The position numbers were made by a program, and so were the translations under genes. A stretch of 64,000 nt of DNA from Ravibacter sp037191015. Lineage in GTDB: Bacteria; Bacteroidota; Bacteroidia; Cytophagales; Spirosomataceae. Below the pieces are notes generated by a model that made no database searches, had not been told where the DNA came from, and worked only from the letters and a program-made list of their open reading frames with translations. Positions 61,292 through 64,000 of the stretch are shown here, in pieces. Numbering within the stretch: position 1 is the first letter of the stretch; each line of letters begins with the position of its first letter. Where the stretch lies: positions 248,001 to 312,000 of the forward strand of contig JBBCKD010000013.1 of assembly GCA_037191015.1 (NCBI GenBank). The letters are read 5' to 3'.

Positions 61292-62488
61292 ATGGGGAAA
61301 GATTATGATATTATAGTAATTGGTGCCGGCTTGGTAGGCTTGGCTACGGCTTATCAGATCAAACTTAAGTTGCCGAATGCACGTGTATTGGTGTTGGAGA
61401 AAGAATCGAATGTAGCTATGCATCAATCTGGGCATAATAGTGGTGTGATCCATAGTGGGATTTACTATAAACCCGGTAGTCTGAAAGCACAAAACTGTAT
61501 CACCGGCTACCGTTCGATCGTTGAATTTGCTAAAAATTATGGTATTCGTTACGATCTGTGCGGGAAGATTATTGTGGCAACCAGCCCGGAAGAACTTCCT
61601 TTACTGGATAATATTTACCGACGTGGTGTTGAAAATGGTTTGATAGGATTAGAGTACCTTCCGCCGGAAGTGTTCCGGGAGATAGAGCCACATTGCCAGG
61701 GGTTGAAAGCGATCCGGGTTCCGCAAACGGGCATCATCGATTATCCAGGTGTAGCAAAGAAACTCCAGGAACTTTTAGAGACACTGGGTGGAGAAGTGAT
61801 ATTTGGCCAAAAAGTGATTGCTATCCGAAAAGAGGGTATAGGATCTATCGTTTTGACCGAAACCCAATCCTATACAACAAAAAAACTAGTGACTTGTGCG
61901 GGATTATATTCAGATCTATTGACGAAGATGACAGATCATAAAAAGGACGTAATCATCATCCCATTCAGAGGAGAGTATTATCAATTAAAGCAGGATCACA
62001 AATCTATGGTCAAGCATCTGATCTATCCGGTTCCAGACCCTAAATTTCCTTTTTTGGGAGTCCATTTTACCCGGATGATCGACGGCAATGTGGAGGCGGG
62101 TCCCAATGCGGTGCTGGCGTTCCGAAAAGAAGGCTATCGGTTTTTTGATATGCATTTGTCTGAAACCCTGCAAACACTTGCCTGGCCGGGATTTCATAAA
62201 ATCGTTGCCAAATATGGGCGTACAGGATTGGGCGAGATGCGCCGTTCCCTTTCAAAAAGTGCCTTTACTAAAGCATTACAGAAATTGATCCCTGAAATCA
62301 AAGAGGAACATTTGGAGGTCGGTGGATCGGGGGTTCGTGCCCAAGCCTGTGACAGAAAGGGAAATCTTTTGGATGATTTCGATATCGTGCGTGATGGAAA
62401 TATCGTACACGTCAGGAATGCTCCTTCACCAGCAGCGACATCCTGTCTGTCAATCGGAAAGAGTATTAGTAATTTGATTTTAAATTGA
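61292..62488 (+). CDS. lhgO: L-2-hydroxyglutarate oxidase LhgO
   Basis: 398 residues. FAD-dependent enzyme that oxidises L-2-hydroxyglutarate to 2-oxoglutarate. N-terminal dinucleotide fold YDIIVIGAGLVGLATAYQI, family signature HQSGHNSGVIHSGIYYKPGSLKAQNC, RVPQTGIIDYPGVAKKL and a C-terminal GGSGVRAQACDRKGNLLDDF. It lies 7 bases after the dehydrogenase and 4 bases before wbpE, clearly one operon. In that pathway the WbpB 3-dehydrogenase is known to regenerate NAD+ by reducing 2-oxoglutarate to 2-hydroxyglutarate, so LhgO can recycle the by-product. No wbpB is in view. Confidence 0.92.
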   Translation: MGKDYDIIVIGAGLVGLATAYQIKLKLPNARVLVLEKESNVAMHQSGHNSGVIHSGIYYKPGSLKAQNCITGYRSIVEFAKNYGIRYDLCGKIIVATSPEELPLLDNIYRRGVENGLIGLEYLPPEVFREIEPHCQGLKAIRVPQTGIIDYPGVAKKLQELLETLGGEVIFGQKVIAIRKEGIGSIVLTETQSYTTKKLVTCAGLYSDLLTKMTDHKKDVIIIPFRGEYYQLKQDHKSMVKHLIYPVPDPKFPFLGVHFTRMIDGNVEAGPNAVLAFRKEGYRFFDMHLSETLQTLAWPGFHKIVAKYGRTGLGEMRRSLSKSAFTKALQKLIPEIKEEHLEVGGSGVRAQACDRKGNLLDDFDIVRDGNIVHVRNAPSPAATSCLSIGKSISNLILN

Positions 62489-62492
62489 AGAA

Positions 62493-63620
62493 ATGAACAT
62501 ACAAATGGTTGACCTGAAAGGTCAGTACGCAAAAATCAAGAAAGACGTTGATAAGGCAATCCAGGAGGTCATTGATCAGACAGCGTTTATCAATGGCCCA
62601 CAAATAAACACGTTTGCCGGGAATCTGGCCAACTACTTGAAAGTCGGGCATGTAATCCCTTGTGCCAATGGTACTGATGCCCTGCAAATTGCTTTAATGG
62701 CTCTGGATCTACAGCCGGGAGATGAGGTGATCGTTCCTGCATTTACATACGTAGCTACTGCGGAGGTGATCGGCTTATTGAAATTGAAACCGGTCATGGC
62801 CGAAGTCGATCCCGATACGTTTATGATTACTCCTGAGGAGATCGAACGTGTCGTGACTCCTCGCTGCAAGGCCATCGTACCGGTCCATTTATTCGGGCAA
62901 TGTGCTCCCATGGAAGAAATTCTCCTGCTTGCAAAAAAGCACAATTTATATGTCATCGAGGATACTGCCCAGGCGATCGGTGCCATTTACACGTTTTCTG
63001 ATGGCCATAAAGCACAAGCAGGTACCATGGGGGATATCGGATGTACCTCTTTTTTCCCTTCCAAGAATCTGGGATGCTATGGGGACGGAGGCGCCATGTA
63101 CACTCATCAGTCCGAACTTGCAGCAAAGCTCAAGATGATCGCCAATCATGGACAGGCCAAGAAATATCACCACAGCGTGATTGGCTGCAATTCCCGGCTA
63201 GATACCCTACAGGCGGCCATACTGAACGTTAAGCTGCAGCATCTAGATACCTATTCCGCAGCGCGGCAAGAAGTGGCAACTGCGTATGATCGCGCTTTTT
63301 CTGAACTATCCTGGCTACAGACTCCTAGACGGATCGGTAATTCCACACATGTATTTCATCAATATACCGTATTGCTGGAAGATGCCAAGGAACGAGATGC
63401 CTTAAAAGCACATCTTCATGCGCTTGGTATCCCAAGTATGGTATATTATCCCGTATCTCTGCATTTGCAGGAAGCTTTTCGGACTCGCGAGTTTGGTGAA
63501 GGCGACTTCCCGGTATGTGAGGACCTTTGCAGAAGGGTACTATCCCTACCCATCCATACTGAAATGGATGCGGATCAACTTGCTTATATCATTCAATCTG
63601 TCAAAACGTTTAAGTCATGA
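62493..63620 (+). CDS. wbpE: WbpE-type UDP-sugar 3-aminotransferase (DegT/DnrJ/EryC1 family)
   Basis: 375 residues. PLP enzyme that aminates UDP-3-keto-GlcNAcA using glutamate. Matches WbpE closely: IQMVDLKGQYAKIKKDVDKAI, CANGTDALQIALMALDL, VPAFTYVATAEVIGLL, IEDTAQAIGA, the PLP-Lys segment CTSFFPSKNLGCYGDGGAMY and NSRLDTLQAAILNVKLQ. It is encoded right after lhgO; its stop overlaps the start of the acetyltransferase gene by four bases, so the two are translationally coupled. Confidence 0.93.
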   Translation: MNIQMVDLKGQYAKIKKDVDKAIQEVIDQTAFINGPQINTFAGNLANYLKVGHVIPCANGTDALQIALMALDLQPGDEVIVPAFTYVATAEVIGLLKLKPVMAEVDPDTFMITPEEIERVVTPRCKAIVPVHLFGQCAPMEEILLLAKKHNLYVIEDTAQAIGAIYTFSDGHKAQAGTMGDIGCTSFFPSKNLGCYGDGGAMYTHQSELAAKLKMIANHGQAKKYHHSVIGCNSRLDTLQAAILNVKLQHLDTYSAARQEVATAYDRAFSELSWLQTPRRIGNSTHVFHQYTVLLEDAKERDALKAHLHALGIPSMVYYPVSLHLQEAFRTREFGEGDFPVCEDLCRRVLSLPIHTEMDADQLAYIIQSVKTFKS

Positions 63621-64000
63621 GTTTTTTTGTACATGAATCGGCTATTGTAGACGAAGGATGTCAAATCGGGACCGGAACTAGGATTTGGCATTTTTCACAT
63701 GTCATGCCTGGATGCAAAATTGGCGAAAAATGCAATATTGGACAAAATGTGGTCGTCTCTCCGGAGGTTGTATTAGGTAATAATGTCAAGGTCCAGAACA
63801 ACGTGTCCATTTATACAGGGGTGACCTGTGATGATGATGTCTTCTTAGGACCTTCCATGGTTTTTACTAATGTTATCAATCCCAGGAGTGCCGTCAGCAG
63901 ACGGGATCAATATACCAGGACCCACGTAGGAAGAGGAGCGTCCATTGGCGCTAATGCTACCATTGTTTGCGGACATAATATCGGCAGGTTTGCTTTTATT
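63617..64000 (+). CDS. wbpD: WbpD-type UDP-sugar 3-N-acetyltransferase (3' end beyond window)
   Basis: 128 codons are visible before the edge. The left-handed beta-helix hexapeptide pattern is clear: IGTGTRIWHFSHVMPGCKIG, CNIGQNVVVSPEVVLGNNVK, VQNNVSIYTGVTCDDDVFLG, FTNVINPRSAVSRRDQYTRT and THVGRGASIGANATIVCG. The WHFSHV and NNVSIYTGV elements are typical of WbpD, which acetylates the 3-amino group to form UDP-GlcNAc(3NAc)A. The ATG overlaps the wbpE stop (ATGA). The family usually has about 190 residues, so roughly one third is missing. Confidence 0.9.
   Translation, partial: MSFFVHESAIVDEGCQIGTGTRIWHFSHVMPGCKIGEKCNIGQNVVVSPEVVLGNNVKVQNNVSIYTGVTCDDDVFLGPSMVFTNVINPRSAVSRRDQYTRTHVGRGASIGANATIVCGHNIGRFAFI

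Overview
The window reads as chromosomal DNA of a member of the Bacteroidota (Cytophagales or Sphingobacteriales/Chitinophagales-like; the genus cannot be fixed from sequence alone). Signs are two SusC/SusD pairs, FecR anti-sigma/ECF sigma regulation, DUF6089-type barrels, an UpxY-type antiterminator, weak Shine-Dalgarno use and recurrent TAnnTTTG(C) minus-7 promoter elements. GC content is moderate to high over most of the window and visibly lower from about 59.9 kb onward, inside the polysaccharide cluster.

Layout. (1) 1-9.6 kb: the 3' part of biotin carboxylase accC, then a minus-strand run of carbohydrate-related genes: an exported enolase-superfamily enzyme, a multi-pass membrane protein, two tandem beta-helix (pectate-lyase-like) paralogues and a two-domain alpha/beta hydrolase. 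(2) 9.7-40.9 kb: a mirror-image nutrient-acquisition locus. From a centre at about 20.9 kb, where two ECF sigma genes lie, each arm carries fecR, susC with an STN signalling domain, susD, ceramidase-like (PF04734-like) exported proteins (one on the left, five on the right) and a very large PVC-type lipoprotein with a propeller-like dehydrogenase domain, HEAT-like repeats and a C-terminal CxxCH haem site. The right arm ends with an exported hydroxypyruvate-isomerase-like TIM barrel. The glycan or lipid taken up is unknown. The likely logic is cell-surface signalling (SusC STN to FecR to ECF sigma), TonB-dependent import and periplasmic hydrolysis/oxidation. (3) 41-54 kb: mostly housekeeping: a LuxR-type regulator with a degenerate receiver, a LolD/FtsX-type ABC exporter with a His-rich segment, two outer-membrane barrels, a trypsin-like protein, OsmC, HslU, SppA, SixA, a 56-residue membrane protein, a ketoacyl-synthase-like protein without catalytic residues, DinB and alanine dehydrogenase. 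(4) 54.2-64 kb: a capsule/exopolysaccharide cluster: PHP tyrosine phosphatase, Wza-like export lipoprotein, Wzc-like tyrosine kinase, UpxY/NusG antiterminator, UDP-HexNAc 6-dehydrogenase, L-2-hydroxyglutarate oxidase, WbpE aminotransferase and a WbpD acetyltransferase cut by the window edge. Together these point to a UDP-2,3-diacetamido-uronic acid pathway in which LhgO probably recycles 2-hydroxyglutarate.

Intergenic DNA is rich in dispersed repeats: a TTGAAAGT family (five copies), a two-hairpin REP-like family with the core CGACCCAT (three copies), other hairpin elements and a 126-bp imperfect palindrome. No rRNA, tRNA, CRISPR array, transposase or prophage gene was seen.
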